Assembly: GCA_025403435.1 (NCBI GenBank)
Contig: CM046348.1
Coordinates: 22,193,899-22,257,898 of the forward strand
Direction of reading: 5' to 3'
DNA from: Artocarpus heterophyllus
Taxonomy: Eukaryota; Streptophyta; Magnoliopsida; Rosales; Moraceae
DNA length: 64,000 nt
Part shown: positions 23,463-35,804 of the stretch, in pieces
Position numbering within the stretch: position 1 is the first letter of the stretch
Layout of the letters: the number at the start of each line of letters is the position of its first letter
Translations under genes and position numbers: made by a program
The notes under the pieces: generated by a model
What the model was told of the DNA's origin: nothing
What the model saw: only the letters and a program-made list of their open reading frames with translations
The model's database searches: none

Positions 23463-23757
23463 ATTTGTTTGTACATACAATTTACAGTATTAATAAAACT
23501 CTTATTCAGTTGTGATGTTTTCTCATATTTGTTTGCGCATTAAGTTATTGGAGAAAATTCACATATAGTAGGACCAAGAATAAACATTGGGTTTATTCAT
23601 AAAGTTTAGTTACCATATAAGGAATAAAGTCTGAGAAATAATACATTGTAATACATGGAAGATAATACTCACAATTCAGAGAAATTATCGCCATGATTCA
23701 TGTATTTGTTTCCTGAAAGTTTGGGTTTAATGAATATAAAGATAAATATGGAGACCA

Positions 23758-23767
23758 AGTGGGAGAA
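23758..23767 (+). other. E1 polypurine tract
   Basis: The purine run agtgggagaa immediately precedes the 3' LTR and would prime plus-strand DNA synthesis. Confidence 0.8.
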
Positions 23768-24194
23768 TGTAACCGTTGCAATCCATTAACGGTTTCAATA
23801 AGAAATTGAAACCAATTTATTTGTTGCAATTATTGGCTCATATTTATGCCCATTAACACTCCTTGGTAACTGATTTTTTTGGGAGCTATTTATTTCCTTG
23901 ATGGGAGGAAATGAGTGCTGATAGAAAAATCCAGAAATCCAGAAATTTTTGTTTCACGTACAGAATTTTGTGAAACAAAATTGGGTCCCCAAGTTCCAAA
24001 AATTCTATTAAGATTCTTCCACCATCAATTGAGTTTTTGTGAGAACTTGGAAGCATCCCAAGTGCAGGCAGTCACAGCACACCATTTGGACAGCAATGGC
24101 AGGAGGTAATATTTTTCACGCTTCCGTTTTCGTTTTCAATTCTTGATATACATACAGTTTATAGCATGCTTGAATTGATTTTTTATGTTTTACA
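23768..24194 (+). repeat. E1 3' LTR
   Basis: It begins TGTAACCGTTGC and ends TGTTTTACA, giving canonical TG...CA ends. It is followed by the target duplication aatat. Confidence 0.95.
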
Positions 24195-24366
24195 AATATG
24201 ACACATGGATGGCATTTTGAGAATATTTTCTGCTCAGATTATTGCGTGTTCTACATTCTTCAAAGGATCAGTAACGTCTTATATTGCTGTGGGACAAAAG
24301 GATCACCTAAACCCTTACTAGTCCTTCTTATCCTGATTTGTGCAATTTGGGCAGACCCAATACAAG

Positions 24367-25454
24367 GTATGGATTCCATTTAAACTATTTTTGCTAGTTT
24401 GCATTTGCTTATTTTTCATGTTGAAAGGAAAGTGCAAGATTCAAAAGAAACAGTTCGAGCAAAGTACAAAAATTATTTTTTATTGCCCAAGGTACAGTGT
24501 GTGTATATATATGTATATAATTTAGATATTAGCCTTTTACACCTTTTGGCTTAATTTATTCAAAAACTATATCTTTAATTTTTAATCTTATTTAAACTAA
24601 AGGTCTAATTATGTAATTAACCTAATACTTTAGAGGTGCAAACTACAAAGTTTAACAAAATAGACATACAACGTTAAAAGAAAGATTCTGGTGAAGCAGC
24701 CGTCTATCTCAACTATTTGTGTCATAATTTCTATATCTATATACATTTATATATATATATATATATAGATATATATATCTCCAATCCGACACCCACAAAA
24801 TGCCGTTTCTCATCTACACATCTGGCTCAATCATTGTATTAGAAATGAACGAATAACAGAGCAGAAATATTGTGTACTCGTAGGTCATGCTTGACAGTTT
24901 TTGGAATAAAAAAATGTTAAAAAAAAAAAGAATTAAGCAAATTTATGTCTAGACTCTAGACCATTTTGTCTTAGTGTTGAAGTAATAAACGTTGAACGAC
25001 TTGTTGCTCCTTCGAATTACATTTAGAAACCTTTCGTAACGTTTGAAAAATTCAAAAGTTTAAATTATGAATTAATCATAATTTATAATTATGAATTTTC
25101 TCACATTCAAAAGTTTAAATTATGAATTAATCACAATTTATAATTATGAATTTTCTCACGTAAGCACATTTTAAAAGTCTTAATACCTATAAAACTTTAG
25201 TAATAAATAATATTATAAATGCACAATTTGATGTGCCTCACGTATAAAACATATAACAAAATGTAATGTTATGATAATACACTTGGATAATTAAAAACTA
25301 ATAATTATTCAGTGTGCTAAGCTAAGATTTTATGATTAAGTAATTTCATGTACGGGCCAAAGTAGTAGCCTTATAAGAATCTCAATTAGAATATTTAAAT
25401 TGAGATTGATAGATAAAAAAGAATTTCCAACTCAGTATGATTAAAAGAAATTCT
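24367..25454. other. AT-rich, probably intronic DNA; (AT)n run and a tandem duplication
   Basis: It follows the putative splice donor at 24367. It holds a TA run at 24746-24780 and the duplication at 25051-25159. No further exon could be supported. Confidence 0.4.
25051..25159. repeat. 55-bp tandem duplication, two copies
   Basis: The block 'ttcaaaagtttaaattatga' ... 'atgaattttctcac' starts at 25051 and 25106. One difference is visible (aatcataat versus aatcacaat). Confidence 0.85.
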
Positions 25455-25459
25455 TATAT

Positions 25460-25718
25460 TGTGACAGTTTAGTAATAGAAATTTAGATCAATAGTGATCA
25501 ATAGCTCAACATTGTAATTCAGAAAATGGTGAGCATAAAGTTTATAAACACAAGGTCGATTTTGATTTTAAGGAAGATCACAAGGTATGATAAGAACTTC
25601 TTAAGCCATAAAGATTATTGGAAGTTTGAGAATTTCATTATCCTATATGTGCACAATTAGCTATATACACATATTAGTAATTACACAGAGTTTTTTTACG
25701 ATGATGATGATAATGATA

Positions 25719-25753
<35 letters not shown>

Positions 25754-28700
25754 AATAATAATAATAGTAATTAAAAAAAATTAATGTAGTCCACAAGTAT
25801 TGCATGAGCCTTTAAGGCAATGCAATTTCACAAATGGATTGAATCAAATTCATAATGTGATTAAGGATAGTTTAAAAGCATCCATAGATAAGATGTGGAC
25901 CCATAAACGACTTTTTACTATGAACAATTCAGGTTATACCTATAAAGTATAAATTGTGCTAAGTTTAGAATTTGATTTAAATTAACTTACAAATAGTCAA
26001 TTTAAATTAAGAAAATGTTTATTAAATTGTGATAATTATTTTTTATAATATGTTTAGGTGGAACAGAAAAAAGTTTCTATTAAGATAAAAATGATGGATG
26101 CATTTAGTTGAAAAAAAGAAAAAGAAAAAGAGGTTTGATCTCTTCACAATAGAGCAAAGAATTTTAAAATACCGACATGTTTTAATATTAAATATGAAGA
26201 TATAGCAAATAAAAGAAGGAAATTATAATAAGAAATATATGTTCTATTTATTAGTTAGTAACTTAAAATTTTACTATTGACGAAAGGCTATTTTGATCTA
26301 AGAAATCGAATTTTAAGATTTGATCAAAGCTTTAAATACAAAACATGATTCTTAGCAAAATAAAAATAAAAAATGGTGAAAACAATTGACCACTGATTTT
26401 TGAAGACAAAGATATCGAGGTGAAGCATTTTGGAATAAAATCATAAAATTTGAAAAATTAGCTTAAATTTATGAAAGTGGTATGACGACAATGTAGAGGT
26501 GTTAGTAAGATTATAATACAGTTAGAGTTTTATTTGTTAATTCTTTTTTTTAAATAGAGAAAATTTAGTTTAAGAAAATGGTTAATGTTTACAGAAATTT
26601 TTAAATTTATGGATCAAATTTGATTGAATGATCCATAACATAGATTAGATGTGAGGACCTATAGCAGTGTATATAAATACATGAAAAAAAATCCCCTCAA
26701 CCAATCAAAATTCAACTTTCTCTTTCTCTCTTTACTTTCTTTCTTTTCTATCTTCTCCACAACTAGTCAAAAACTTAGGCCAAGATTCTGGTGTTGGTTT
26801 TTGACACCTCCCACACCAATAGATAAATCATGGCGAGTTGAGTCCAACAATATATCATGTCGACCATAACCCCTTCGGAGTAGCCTGCAACGCCGTCCAA
26901 AACCACAAAAAATCCATTTTTTGGCTTAGTTTCTCTGCCGTCCGAGCACTAATTGATGTGATTTCGATGTTAATAGTTTCGGCTCAACAAGGCAAATAAA
27001 TCCCCACCACTGTCCTAACTCGATTTTAGCTGAAGAAGCCTCATTGGTGCCGCCAATTTTCAACACAACTCCGTCGCTCGATCCCACCATTCTCGTTGAT
27101 GGTGAGCTACATGCCGGCATCAACATGTTCAAAAGGGGATAGGGAACAAAACCCCTCAACTAATTCTACCATAGCACCTCCACCAATTAAAGATCAAAGA
27201 ACCTCATCATGCACCACCATAGAGCACTTCAATCTTATTGTTTTATGCAATGCAGCCTCATACTGCTCAGTAGGAAATGTTTAGAGCAACATGAGAAGCC
27301 TTTTCCGCCCATCAATTAGATAGAAACATAGCAAGAAGGCAGAGAACGGTCTCCTTCATCGTGCACACCATTAGGGTCATGGGATTGCGGTTCTAAGAGG
27401 CATTGAGGTGCATCGTTGCCATAAACCTAGCCACAAGACCTTGGTGAAGAAAGCCTCAAGCCAATTTTGGGCTACTACCACCAAAAAACCATTGTTTGTG
27501 GCACCCATTATGGCCAAGAAGTTTGAACTCGATCCATATAGCTAGAGGTCAAATCGTGTGAAATTGAAGCCACCATTGAACTTAGGAGGTAGAGATCTAC
27601 TAGGAGCTAAAACACCACCACTAGCTAACGACTGAAGCTGTCATACGTGTCACCACGGATGGTTGGTTTCAAGCAAGTCTCGGGTCTAGTTCATTTGACC
27701 TTTCGATAAACGACTGAGACTAGTTCTTGAAGTGTTTCAACATTCCCAGTGCAACGGTGCCCTCTGTTCAAGCTAATTCCACTCTGTTAGAAGTCGTTTG
27801 GTATTCGCTGCTCATAGATCGAAGCGAGGTAGACTAAAGTAACAGAGTCTAGAATGATGTTTCTAATAATAAGCAGTCTCCAATAAGCATTTCTAGTAAT
27901 CCATGGTCTCCCTAGGACCATTATCGAGGATGCTTCTTAGACTATAGAAAAAACGAGGTACAACTGGAACCGCTTAGCTTGAAATCCAAGTAAGTAGGAA
28001 TCATACCCATAGCATGAACACTTTTAAAATAAAATGTTTACGTATGTTCATGAAAATTATGAAATGCAAGCTCAGTGACTTATTATGCCATACTATGTAT
28101 GATATGTTGTATTATGTGATAAGTATCATTTGGTAAGTTAAAGTCATACCATGTTATAATGACTGAGAAAATCTTAGAATTAAATAATGTAATTTACATA
28201 TTTATGTATAAAATTTTCGTATAAACATTATACTTAGTTTTTGTATGTTTGATATAGTGAAAAATTTTCCACATACTTTGAACGCAAAAATAGAACTTAG
28301 ATTTTGATTTCAAACTTTTGTCAGACACAAAATTTTTAGCTTTCAATGTTTTGAACAAAACTTCGTAACTATGTGAAAATGAAGTTTTGGATCTAAGTCG
28401 GGTTTCTGGGTAGCTTTTCAAACCTGCCAAAAAAAAAGTTTTCTTGGCTATCCAAAACATTTTTTTTTTTGGGGTGGGGGGGTAGGGTAGCCGTTGTTTT
28501 GGCCAATTCGGGCCGGTTTGGGTTCGAATCACAATTTTTAACAAACACTAAACTTTTAGATTGTGGTGAAGAAACTTTTTTTTTTTTAAAATTCTATCTC
28601 AAAATTGTAGTTATGGGCAATTTTCCAAAACTGTCCAAAAATGAACTAATTCGGTTTTTCAAGGTTTCAGGCCATTTGGAGGTCGATTTTTAATTTTCAC

Positions 28701-30265
28701 TAAACTTGAAACTCTTAGATTTTGAAGTCACAAAAAACTTTGGTGGAGAAAAAAAATTGAAATTCTACCTCTAATATACAGTTACGGGCAGTATATAGCT
28801 AACTACCGGTTTTTCCATAAAAAGCAATTTTTGGTTTTTAACAAAAACAACCTCCGTAAAGTTCAAATTGTAAATGTCGCAAAGCACAGCAGTCTTAGTT
28901 TTCAATGAAAGAAAAAACTTTCATGAAGAAAATTTTGTAAGAATCTATCTCTAAATTGGACCTTGGATTGGATTAATAAAAAAGTTAAAACTTTTTAATC
29001 AGTAAAGTTTGCAAAAATAGCCAGAGAATGGATATACTAAAGACATTGAAAGGGATTTCATTAAACATGAAAGGTTTTGGATCAAAACAAGAAAAATTTT
29101 CACCAAAAAAAACTTTGAAAGAAAAATTGTTTTTAACATATAGTTTTAAATTAACTTTTTAAAAACTAATTGAAAAGTACTTCTCACTACGAGTTTTGTG
29201 AATAAATGCTTGTGTAGTGATATAACTCTATTTTTTGACTAATAAAGAAATCGTAGGACTTAAAACAAACTATACAAGTCTAAGATTTAATGTTTTACCA
29301 AATTAGGACTATATTTTACAATATGATTTTTAATATGAAACTTTAAATTTCATGAAAATAGTTTTCATAGATCTTAACAGTTTTTTTTTTTTTTTGAGCA
29401 AATATGTGAATGTGTATCATGAAAACCCAATATGATAGACTTATAGTAATACGACACTAGACACGGGCTCGATACCAATATTAGTCCAAAAGCCATTGGG
29501 TCAAAGTTTTAACAATACAATGTATAGAATACCCTAGGACTCTTTTCCGGCTTGATAATTATTAATTTTGTTACTTGAGGTCATACCTACTTAGACACGA
29601 TAAGATCATTAATTAATTATTTAAATCAATTATCAATCATCGATCATGGTATTGTTGGGACCTTGTAAATCCTAACTTCCCGATGGTCGTGCACAATAGG
29701 TACGACTACTCTGGCCTAATCGAATAATAAGACATGAACATATCTGAGCATAATTGGCACATGCATTATTATTGTTAAATGTTATTTTAAATGTTTTGCG
29801 AGTTAAAGTTCTTACTTGCTGAGTGAAAGCTCATCAAAGTATGTACATACTGTAGGAAGCAATTTATGAGTAATGCTTAGTGGACAATGGCGAAGTGACG
29901 GAGATCATAGTGGGGTTTTAGGAAATGGATACCGTGCGCGTGTTATTTTCCACAACTAGTTTTGTTGTTTATGACCTTTTGACTATGTGAAAAATTTTGT
30001 GACTCTAGTAGTATGCATGCATGTTTTGGATGATTGTTAAACCACTATAATATGTTACTAACTTATGTTGCAACGAAATAGTTTTATTTAAATTAATTAG
30101 TAAGGTTATTTAAACATTTAAAAATAGTTTTGAATTAAAAATTTATTCATAAGGTTACTTAAAAATTTAAAATTTTGAAAAAAAAAATGTTCCACAAGTT
30201 TATGTAACCTAAATAAATGTGTGTTTAAGTACTTAGGTAACAGCCACGTTGATAGGGTCGTTACA
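25460..30265 (+). mobile_element. Candidate Ty3/gypsy-type solo LTR, about 4.8 kb
   Basis: The 3' end ...GGGTCGTTACA at 30265 is followed by tatat; TGTGACAG at 25460 is preceded by tatat. Inside are a TATA-like atataaat (26671) followed by a CT-rich leader, 'tcgaagcgaggta' near 27820, 'cttgaaatccaagtaagtag' near 27978, 'gttgggaccttgtaaatcc' near 29655 and 'gctgagtgaaagctcat' near 29818. As I recall them, these features occur in this order in plant chromovirus LTRs. The 3' kilobase is secure as LTR sequence; the 5' boundary rests on a 5-base match and could be chance. The peptides readable at 26650-27280 are then not host genes. Confidence 0.35.
25700..25767. repeat. (GAT)n/(AAT)n microsatellite
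   Basis: GAT triplets with interspersed AAT, ending in (AAT)n. An unstable simple repeat. Confidence 0.9.
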
Positions 30266-30439
30266 TATATATTGTTATGTTATGATTATTTCATGGGCAG
30301 TATGTGATGTATGTAGTATTAAATTATACTACTTACTAACTTTTAGTTGAGTACGTTTATGATTTATAATTTTGTGATGCTGTTTAGCAACACACCATAC
30401 TGTGTACACATAACAAGTAAGTGTAACAAATAAGACAAG

Positions 30440-31414
30440 TTAAGTTAAAGGTGTCATACCAACCTCTTAACTTATGGGGAGGTATTATGATCAGTTTAGT
30501 TTAAGATCTCGTTGTTGTTGGGGACTTCGTGAACCCCAACCTCCCGAGAATTTCCGTACCTGTGATGAATACCTAAGCCGAATTTGTATGATAAGATTAA
30601 GCTTTAATAATTAATCATAAAAAAAATTCATAAGCAAGCATAAAATATTCATGCATGTTTTTATTAATGTTTTTCAACTATGTTTTGTGAGTTTAACTAC
30701 CTACTTGTTTAATGAAAGCTCATCTAAATATGTTTATGCTATAGCTAAGAAACCTGTCAGCGACACTTGATAAGTAGTAGTAAGAAGCGGACGAATGATG
30801 GAGATGAGAATAGATATTGCTCATGCAAAATGTAAATTCCACGTTTATTATTTTATTAAAGTATGCACGTATGAATAATTAATGATATTACACAAGTATG
30901 TTTTAGAAACCAAAGTTGTAATCACACAACCTTAATTTAGAAAGTTTCATGATTTTAACATATGCAACAAATATATGAAAAATTTCAAGTAAGAAAATTA
31001 TAATATTATTTGAAATTATAAATGCTTATACATGTTTTACTCTAAATCAAGAAAGGATTTTAAGAAATTAATATGTTAGTTTTAAGAGAACAAGGTATAA
31101 AAAATTATTATTATGTTAGTTTTTAAAAGAATAAGTTTTAAAAAATTAATATATCAGTTTTAAGAGAATAAGTAATAAGAAATTATTATTGTGTTAGTTT
31201 TAAAGGAATAAGTTTTAAGAAGTTATTGTTATTTTAGTTTTAAAATAAATAAATAAATAAGTTTCAAGAAATTAATATCACATTCTAAATTAAATCCAAA
31301 TAAAAATTATGTTTCAAAAAAATATATTTTGCAAATTTAAGTATTTTACATTAAAATATTTTTAAACTGAAGGTTATGTAGTTAAGTAAAGGTCATATAA
31401 GTAAGATCATTACA
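30440..31414 (+). mobile_element. Second Ty3/gypsy-type LTR 3' fragment
   Basis: It repeats the same block order as the copy ending at 30265: 'gttgttggggacttcgtg' near 30511, 'cctacttgtttaatgaaagc' near 30700, a 'gcggacgaatgatggagatg' region near 30785, and an end ...GATCATTACA at 31414. Its 5' portion is not identifiable; it may be the host LTR into which the 30265 copy inserted. The central part carries repeated 'ttttaagagaataagttttaa' words (31080-31270). Confidence 0.45.
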
Positions 31415-31520
31415 CTCAGAGCATCTTTAGTTCTTCGCATCGATACACGAAGACCAACCACCACTGCCTCTACCTGTCCCTGTTTTTTGAATATTTTTGT
31501 TGGCGTAGGACTTGTATATT

Positions 31521-32640
31521 GACTACTAGTAAAAAAATTTGTTTGAGTATGACTATTATTGGATGATTTGCTATGGTTTCTTAAATATATTAAATTATGT
31601 TGAAGCTACCAATATGATACATTTTGTTTGTAAAATTAATCATTTTTAATTTTATTTTCATGTATGTATTTGTGAAAAATACAGGGTTTTGCTTCCAATT
31701 TTGCTGCCAAATAAGATATGATTTTGCTACCAACTAATATGTGATTCTACTGCCAAATAATATGCATTTTTGCTATCAAAATTATACGATTTTGTTACCA
31801 ACTAATTGGTAGCTAAAACCTTTTGTTACCAAACTTTTAGTAGAAGATTTGGGCTTTTGATGACCGGATAAGTATCTGATACCGAAACTTTTGGTTGCAA
31901 AAACATAGTGCTGTCAAATATATTGGTTGCAAAAACATTTCGCTACAAAATTTCTGGTAGTTGATACATAAAGTTTTAGCTACAAATGGGTTTCAAGACC
32001 AAATATTTTAGTAGCGAAAACATTCAACTACCTAAGTCTTTGCTACTAAAATTTGGTAGTCAATTATGCTTTTTTTTTTTGAAATATTTTAGCTACCATA
32101 CATTGGTAGCAAAATAACACGCCAAGTCTACTTTTAGAAACCAAAATTTTGAGTTATGGCTACCAATATTTGATAGCGGAATGTTTTGCTACTAAAATAA
32201 TTTTAGTAGCAATAAAGTTTAGCTACCAACTATCTGCTATCATGATTTTTTGGCATCGGAAACTATTGGCTACCAACAAATGCTACTAAATTTTGTTAGT
32301 TAATTATACTTTATTTGCTACTAAAATGTTTTAGCTACCGACACTTGACTTACTATCACTAGGTGTCTAGAGGGAATAGTATATATGTGTGTGAGTATAA
32401 GACCTGCTATGCCAGGGTCCATCAGGTAAACCCCATGGGGAGTTTAGGCGTTCCTGAGTCCGCTTCTAGAAACCAAAGTTTTGTGTTTTAGCTACCAATT
32501 TTTGGTAGTGGAATGTTTTCTACCAAAAGATTTTTGGTAGCAAAGTACCAGGATTTTTGATAGTGAAAACTTTTGACTATCAAAAACATGGGTTTTTGCT
32601 ACCAAATCTATTGGAGCTAAAGGCCTGTTTTCTTGTTGTG
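31521..32640. mobile_element. Non-autonomous CACTA (En/Spm)-like element with subterminal repeats
   Basis: The right end GGCCTGTTTTCTTGTTGTG reads CACAACAAGAAAACAGGCC on the minus strand, one base off the CACTACAAGAAA terminus common in plant CACTA elements. The left end gactactagtaaaaaaa is a weaker match. Between them, words of the type GCTACCAA and TTGGTAGC recur dozens of times in both orientations, typical of CACTA subterminal transposase-binding repeats. The flanking 3-mers are att and ata. A ~100-base segment without the motif (32360-32465) may be a later insertion. No transposase is present. Confidence 0.6.
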
Positions 32641-34945
32641 ATACGAGATTAGGAAATTTGATAAGTATGGAATGATTGGCGAATCTAGGGGATCATGAGT
32701 TGGAAAGGGTCGTTGTATATAGTTAAGAGTCTACACTCATGCATTCGTTGTGGCCTACACAATTCTTTCATCTCCACATATCTATACAAGCTAATAAAGA
32801 AACATCTCAGTTTACACTATAATTTAAATATTCTTACTAGGTAGTTCGATATTGTTCTTCCTTGATTATATTTCGGTTTTTAGTGATAACATTATTATTC
32901 AGTATGAATCAACCTGAACATGTGGGAAAACAGGATCATGGTCAGATAATGAAATGTCTCTTTGAGATTGATTTGGTTGTGGAAGCTCTTTGTCTAAACT
33001 GAATGTGATTGCTTGAACTTGAAATACATTTGAAAGCAGGAAGAAAACACAAGGTGGATATTAAGAGCAAGTAAAACAACACCCGACTCCACCTAAAGGT
33101 GAAGAGTTCCAATCATCACACCTCAAGCTCAGGAAAAAATATTGATAATGGTAAATAATGTCCGGGTTTAATAAGGTCACTATGTGATTACGAGGGTGAG
33201 CAGTTCATGTTCAAAACTGGCAACCCATTGAATGCAAAGCCAGAAATTTTTTTTAGTAGGGCACTGAAAAAAATTGGGGCTAATTTATTTATTGAATATG
33301 TGAATGTAGTTACGTATTTTTATTATTAGATAGGGATACAATTATAATTTTTTTACAGAGTGAGATATTGCTAAAATTTTAGAAATTATAGGGTTAAAAA
33401 TGAAATTTTAAATTTGAGTAGGGACACAAGCTTGATTTCTCTATAAAGTAGACATTATTATTTTTTTTTAAATCAGGAGTAAAAATTTTGATTAATTTCT
33501 GAAATTTGAGGGTAGATATGTGCCCGGCTCAACTAAGCAGGGCCACAATATTGATGGATTGAGTAAGCAGATTCATGAGATTAGTCAAACAAGACTGGGG
33601 CTTTTTTTTTTTTTTTTGTAGTTGTTGAGACTGCTCTATAAAAGTTGATGCTATATATTTGTTAATATTGTATGAGGTACATGCTACGATACGCAAGTGA
33701 TAAGGCTACTGTATATTGGTTAATTGATCAGAAAAAAATATGCTAATATAATTCTTGTGCGACGAAAACATATGAAGCAAAGCCAGAGTAAACAAACAAG
33801 CTGAAAGAAACCACAAAATCCCACTGTGATTATGATTTTCCTCTCGAAGCCCAGATACTTTTGTTTTTCTCCCTTGTGGGACTTGGCATTTATTTGAATC
33901 TTAATGAATCTGACGAGTCTAACCCCCCTTCCTTTCTTACAACCTCTTTCACCAACCAACAAAGCTTTGGACACTTTAGAAATTAATATGATGTCTAAGC
34001 TCCAAAATTGCCACAGCCGTAATGTATGTGGAGTGTATGTGTTTGTTTATATATATATCTATATATATATATCATATTTAATTTGTTTTTATCTGCCTTG
34101 GCAGCTATAACTACATCACATGCGATGCAAATATATAAATTCACAATTTTCTTTTCTCGAAAAGATATTTCTGTTCGGATGTCCCTATAATTACCATGTT
34201 TTCAACGAATTAAATTTTGGTCATTCTGACATTTTTTTGTCCTACATTGTAAATGACTTGTTACTTTCATCCTTGTCTGAAATTCATTTCCATAATATAG
34301 TCTATCTGCAAAATCAGTGACTTAAATGTACTACAGACATTACCGAGAGGATCCGATGGAGTCAAGTCTTGGTTATATCAGCCAAAAAAAAAAAGTGACT
34401 TCAATGCAGTCACCAACCTCTTCACAGTAGGTAGTCCCATTTTCTGCTGGAACGATACATGGCTGGCCCTTAATTTCATAACCAATCTAAGCGAAATTCT
34501 CGACTTCCGATAGATGCATTTGAAGATTTATTACCAGAGCATTTAATACACACACACATATACAAATGTGCATAATGTCCATGGTCAAGTTATTTGATCG
34601 ACTGTCATGTTAGCTTCTGGGTGATTTTCGGGGCGTCAGTTGTTATGTTCTCTTCTTGTTGGTGCAATTTTAGTGGGGTAAAAACTAAATTTATAAAATG
34701 GGAATTGAAATATAGCAATATTGGTCCAGTTGTAATCTTCATATTTTATTTATAAAATAAAATGACACATGATATAGCATTTTTTTTATAGAAAATTTAA
34801 GCATTAACAAAATTATGTAATAATTTTTTAGGGAAAATTATGTAGTAATTAGTATAATGATATTCACATCTTATGCTAAAAAGTTAAGTGATAATTATTG
34901 TAATGTTTTAAGAAAAATGCTCAAAGAACGCCTTGTGTTTACTCT
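32641..34945. other. AT-rich DNA, no gene recognised
   Basis: It contains homopolymer runs (poly T near 33605), a TA run at 34047-34072 and no coding frame with recognisable motifs. A short stretch near 34400-34470 (translating as ...FCWNDTW...) faintly recalls a LINE C-terminal region but is too short to call. Confidence 0.35.
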
Positions 34946-35338
34946 TTTTTTTTTTTTTTTTTAAAGAAAAAGTTTCAAATTAAAGTAATACATCCACTAA
35001 TTTGGATGTGAATGACCTTAATGTACTTAGCAACTCTATCTCAACTATAAACTGAAACCACCAATAGATTCGATTGAAACACTCAAGAGGTAAACGTATA
35101 CCAAGTTCCAACAAGAGAAAACCAAAGAAATACACAACTAATTGAGCACACATATGGCTCTTTCAAAGACACAACTATAGTAGGTGGACAACTCCGATCG
35201 ATTGAGATCAAGAAACCAAAAACACTAAGGCCTAACACAACACCGCAAAGAACAAAGGTCTATAGACTTAACATAAAACAAACACCAAAAGGCGGGGAGA
35301 CTGTCTCCATTATTACAATAAAAACACGCTAGAAATAT
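34946..35338 (-). mobile_element. LINE/SINE-type 3' tail fragment, minus strand
   Basis: A poly(T) run at 34946-34962 reads as a poly(A) tail on the minus strand. It follows about 370 bases whose minus-strand text contains 'ttggtttcttgatctcaatc' and 'gttgagatagagttgctaag'. A diverged relative lies at 63255-63640. This looks like the 3' UTR of a non-LTR retrotransposon. No coding part is attached and no flanking duplication was resolved. Confidence 0.45.
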
Positions 35339-35804
35339 CAATGCCATTATTTGATAAACACATATCCATTTGGTGGTGTTTTTATTTTGATTTTTGTTTT
35401 TGAAAAAAGCTAAAAATGATAATGTTTAAGAAATATGCTGAGACTGTTTTTGAAATTGTGTTTAGTTGTATATCATAGTATCTTTTGAAACACAAATAAT
35501 TTATTAATAAAAAAATTATTAATGTAAAAAAAACCCCAAATTAAATTTTTAAAACTAATTATTGATTATTATATATAATTTTTTTCTTTATTATTAAAAC
35601 CAAAGGAAGAGCCCTCTTCTTCTGCTCCGGTGAGAACTAATGTTGGCGACGGCTTTCTCACAAAAGCTACAGTGACGACGGCAAAGGATCTCTCGCGGAG
35701 ATTGGCAACCCATGCGGTGGAGATCAATGACCCCGTGAGGGCACAGAGATTGGAGATGACGGCCTTCGCATGAGCCGACTTGCTGGCTAATCTTCAATGA
35801 TGTC

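Larger units (their letters stand above)
17542..24194 (+). mobile_element. E1: nearly complete Ty1/copia retrotransposon
   Basis: Two LTRs (429 and 427 bp) flank a 5.8-kb internal region with a PBS, a long leader, gag, pol in the copia order (protease, integrase, RT, RNase H) and a polypurine tract. A perfect 5-bp duplication, aatat, lies at 17537-17541 and 24195-24199. The LTRs differ by about 10 substitutions and 2 indels (about 2.3% by eye), making this the youngest LTR element in the window. Reading is blocked by four stops and two offsetting frameshifts, so this copy is not autonomous as sequenced. Confidence 0.95.
17373..24366 (+). pseudogene. Candidate host exon split by copia element E1
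   Basis: The frame at 17373-17541 is open and encodes a well-mixed peptide (LYSPLDDIF...LTRNYPLGATISLC...DIPGVN). Taking out E1 and one aatat duplication joins 17541 to 24200. The frame then stays open (M-THGWHFENIFCSDYCVFY, then a hydrophobic LLVLLILICAIWA) to a strong donor, ACAAG|gtatgg, at 24366/24367. Such continuity across the insertion point argues that this was a coding exon. The acceptor ccag at 17369-17372 is in phase with the donor at 6079/6080 but lacks a good pyrimidine tract. I do not recognise the protein; hydrophobic segments suggest a membrane protein. This allele would be disrupted unless E1 is spliced out. Confidence 0.5.

Noticed and set aside
26651..27284. Short peptides after a TATA-like box, resembling a small gene
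   Set aside because: The box, CT-rich leader and following text fit the transcribed part of a gypsy-type LTR; no motif or splice pattern supports a gene.
28194..28693. Opposing open frames in a T/A-rich stretch with a G run near 28468
   Set aside because: No motif, low-complexity composition, and the region fits LTR-derived sequence.
28076..31414. A possible LTR unit from TGACTTATT (after ctcag at 28071) to CATTACA (before ctcag at 31415)
   Set aside because: It would partly overlap the 25460-30265 candidate rather than nest in it, and a single 5-base match is expected by chance over this distance.
34390..34520. Possible LINE coding remnant (...FCWNDTW...)
   Set aside because: Too short, with no second motif or poly(A) in the right place.
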